Assembly: GCA_024235255.1 (NCBI GenBank)
Contig: JACKMT010000001.1
Span: 1,178,001 to 1,242,000, forward strand
Length of the DNA: 64,000 nt
DNA from: Chromatiaceae bacterium
GTDB taxonomy: Bacteria; Pseudomonadota; Gammaproteobacteria; Chromatiales; Chromatiaceae
Direction of reading: 5' to 3'
Shown here: one piece after another, positions 62,666-64,000 of the stretch
Layout of the letters: the number at the start of each line of letters is the position of its first letter
Numbering within the stretch: the stretch's first letter is position 1
Translations under genes and position numbers: made by a program
The notes under the pieces: generated by a model
What the model saw: the letters and a program-made list of their open reading frames with translations, nothing else
Told to the model about the DNA's origin: nothing
Database searches by the model: none

Positions 62666-63706
62666 ATGAAATCACCCCTGCTGCAACACCATGTCAGACA
62701 GCGCCGGAGTGCCGCCGGTAGCATTGAGGTGACGGCTTTCGCCGATCCTTGGGATGCACTGGATGACGGCAGGGAGAAACGCGACAACTGGCTGCTAAGC
62801 TACATCGATATTCTGACCCTGTTTCTGACGCTGTTCGTGGTGCTGCTGGCGCTGCAGCCGAAGGAGGAGGCACCGCCGGTCGATGCGGATCCCGGGAACT
62901 ACCGCTTCGTCGCTCCCGAGCTGATCGAGCGGCAAACCGCGCCTGCCGCGCTCACCGTCGCAGCTGAGCCGCAGCCGAACAGCGAAACCAGTGACACCCG
63001 GTCCGACCTGCCGGCCATCCCTGAAAGCAGCGAGATTTCTGATGACAATGAGAGCGGGGCCGAACTGTTTCCGCCTTTTTCCATTTTCGCGTCACTGGCC
63101 GAATCGGCGACACCGCTGATCTATCCGGCGAACGCTCCAGCCGTTGCAGAACCGCAGCGCGATGCCGCAGTGCCCGTTAACGTACTGCCCGCCGCCGAAG
63201 CGGAAACGACGGCGCCGGGGCAACCCGTCGCCAGTGCACAGCCTACTCCTGCGGTGACGGAGCGCAGCGAGATAGAACGCTTCATGGCGAAGTTGGCGCA
63301 GCAGCAGCTTAACGACCAGGTACGGGTCGCGGAAGTTGCCGAAGGGGTCTATCTGGAAGTGAACGACAACATTCTGTTTGCCCTCGGCAGCGCCGAGCTG
63401 AAAAACGAAGGTGCGGCATTGCTCGACGATTTGGCGCAGCTGCTGCTGGAACAGTCAGGGATCATTTCGGTGGAGGGCCATACCGACGATCGCCCCATCG
63501 CCACCTCCCGCTTTCCATCCAATTGGGAGCTCTCATCCGGCCGCGCCACCACCGTGACCCGTTATCTGATCGGCAAAGGCCTCGACCGCGAACGAATGCG
63601 CGCGGTCGGATACGCCGACACTCGACCGCTTGCAAGCAACAGCACAACCGAAGGCCGTGCCCGCAACCGCCGGGTGGCACTGATCGTGGAGATCCCACGA
63701 CGTTAG
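62666..63706 (+). CDS. MotB/OmpA-family stator-like protein
   Basis: A 346-residue inner-membrane protein with one N-terminal span (about 42-62, LLSYIDILTLFLTLFVVLLAL) bearing the plug/proton residue Asp48 at the MotB position. A Pro/Ala/Glu-rich periplasmic linker (about 70-215) leads to an OmpA-like peptidoglycan-binding domain (about 230-346: ALGSAELKNEGAALL, VEGHTDDRPI, SSGRATTVTRYL, GYADTRPLASN, RARNRRVALIVE). It pairs with the MotA-like protein to form a proton-driven complex. No motor rotor is encoded here; a conflict or surface function is possible. Confidence 0.88.
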   Translation: MKSPLLQHHVRQRRSAAGSIEVTAFADPWDALDDGREKRDNWLLSYIDILTLFLTLFVVLLALQPKEEAPPVDADPGNYRFVAPELIERQTAPAALTVAAEPQPNSETSDTRSDLPAIPESSEISDDNESGAELFPPFSIFASLAESATPLIYPANAPAVAEPQRDAAVPVNVLPAAEAETTAPGQPVASAQPTPAVTERSEIERFMAKLAQQQLNDQVRVAEVAEGVYLEVNDNILFALGSAELKNEGAALLDDLAQLLLEQSGIISVEGHTDDRPIATSRFPSNWELSSGRATTVTRYLIGKGLDRERMRAVGYADTRPLASNSTTEGRARNRRVALIVEIPRR

Positions 63707-63817
63707 ATCTGGCGCCGCTAAAACCTGCCGCACAATCGCTCGCGAGCGCATTCTATTCCTCTATAAGTGGGCATAAAAATTCAATTGTTGGTTGCTGTCG
63801 AAATGGTAATAATTGAT

Positions 63818-63829
63818 ATGTTATAACAT
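63818..63829 (+). promoter_or_regulatory. Zur-like palindromic operator
   Basis: ATGTTATAACAT is a perfect 12-bp palindrome 32 bp before the DUF2796 start, in an AT-rich promoter region (63760-63850). Zur operators in Proteobacteria have the form rATGTTATA...TATAACATy; the core matches, though the full two-half-site spacing differs from the E. coli type. DUF2796/ZrgA genes are zinc-starvation-induced in other gammaproteobacteria, which supports the reading. Confidence 0.5.
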
Positions 63830-63860
63830 TATTTTATTTAAGACAGAGGAAAGACCCACA

Positions 63861-64000
63861 ATGACCAGAACCAAAAGGGGATTTATTGTTTTGTCTATCT
63901 CTCTGGCTGCCGGCATATACCAAACAGTTAACGCTGAACAGGATGCCCATATCCATGGCGAGGCACACTTGTTGATTGCTTTGGAGGGCAGCAGCCTGCA
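63861..64000 (+). CDS. DUF2796 (ZrgA-like) periplasmic zinc-binding protein, partial
   Basis: The first 46 codons are inside the window. A basic N-terminus and signal peptide (VLSISLAAGIYQTVNA) lead into EQDAHIHGEAHLLIALEGS, the characteristic HxHGxAxLxxAxEG opening of DUF2796, whose histidines bind zinc. The family member ZrgA of Vibrio is a periplasmic zinc chaperone for ZnuABC. Further zinc-uptake genes may follow outside the window. Confidence 0.75.
   Translation, partial: MTRTKRGFIVLSISLAAGIYQTVNAEQDAHIHGEAHLLIALEGSSL

Noticed and set aside
61853..63706. Zorya antiphage system
   Set aside because: ZorA-type long tail and ZorC/D/E genes are absent; the pair is MotAB-like only.
1..64000. 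tRNA genes, rRNA and CRISPR arrays
   Set aside because: No T-arm GTTCRA cloverleafs, rRNA motifs or regularly spaced repeats were found on either strand by eye.

Overview
The window is a chromosomal segment of a moderately GC-rich gammaproteobacterium. The case rests on the conserved block glyA-nrdR-ribD-ribE-ribBX-ribH-nusB-thiL-pgpA, proteobacterial-type FolE2 and IspA, an XrtA/PEP-CTERM exosortase-associated ATPase plus a PEP-CTERM substrate with a sigma-54 promoter, and the Anbu/ATP-grasp/alpha-E locus. The mix with rubrerythrin, an EncFtn-like protein, SulP and CHASE2 signalling would fit a Chromatiales-like or sulfur-oxidising lineage. That placement is inference only. I saw no tRNA, rRNA, CRISPR array or insertion sequence.

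Region 1 (1-11 kb) is housekeeping. It starts with the 3' end of ispA, then folE2 (+), then a long minus-strand run of glyA, nrdR, the riboflavin genes, nusB, thiL, pgpA and a periplasmic retropepsin-like protease. An XrtA-associated ATPase lies upstream of glyA. Region 2 (11-20 kb) is signalling: a HAMP-PAS3-GGDEF-EAL c-di-GMP protein, a response regulator followed by a CHASE2 histidine kinase, and an MscS channel. The 570 bp before the response regulator holds putative operators and a minus-strand intrinsic terminator that may end an unannotated small RNA.

Region 3 (20-23 kb) is a four-gene oxidative-stress/iron operon: rubrerythrin, a GlpC/HdrD-like Fe-S protein, an EncFtn-type ferritin lacking any encapsulin-targeting tail, and DUF3501. 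Region 4 (23-44 kb) is mixed accessory material: an EamA transporter, a degenerate M15 plus lysozyme-like protein, the PEP-CTERM protein, a frameshifted Sir2, an MBL-fold hydrolase, cupin, ParBc_2, DUF302, a PII-like protein, YceH, a Dph6-like ATPase, a PRMT-like methyltransferase coupled to a peptidoglycan-binding protein, an ABC1 kinase, an esterase, a GNAT, an ATP-grasp ligase paired with an isoaspartyl peptidase, and a SulP permease.

Region 5 (44.9-51.6 kb) is the Anbu locus: alpha-E, circularly permuted ATP-grasp and a transglutaminase-DUF2126 giant on the minus strand, with the proteasome-like Anbu protease divergent. Region 6 (51.6-55.7 kb) has DUF2189, DUF454, photolyase and a membrane HEAT/TPR protein. 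Region 7 (55.7-63.7 kb) looks like an inserted conflict or sensing island. It has a truncated E1-type dehydrogenase remnant, a 1261-residue TIR-nSTAND-TM-WD40 protein, a secreted partner candidate, a glycine-zipper lipoprotein, and a MotA/MotB-OmpA pair without flagellar genes. The window ends in a DUF2796 gene behind a Zur-like palindrome.
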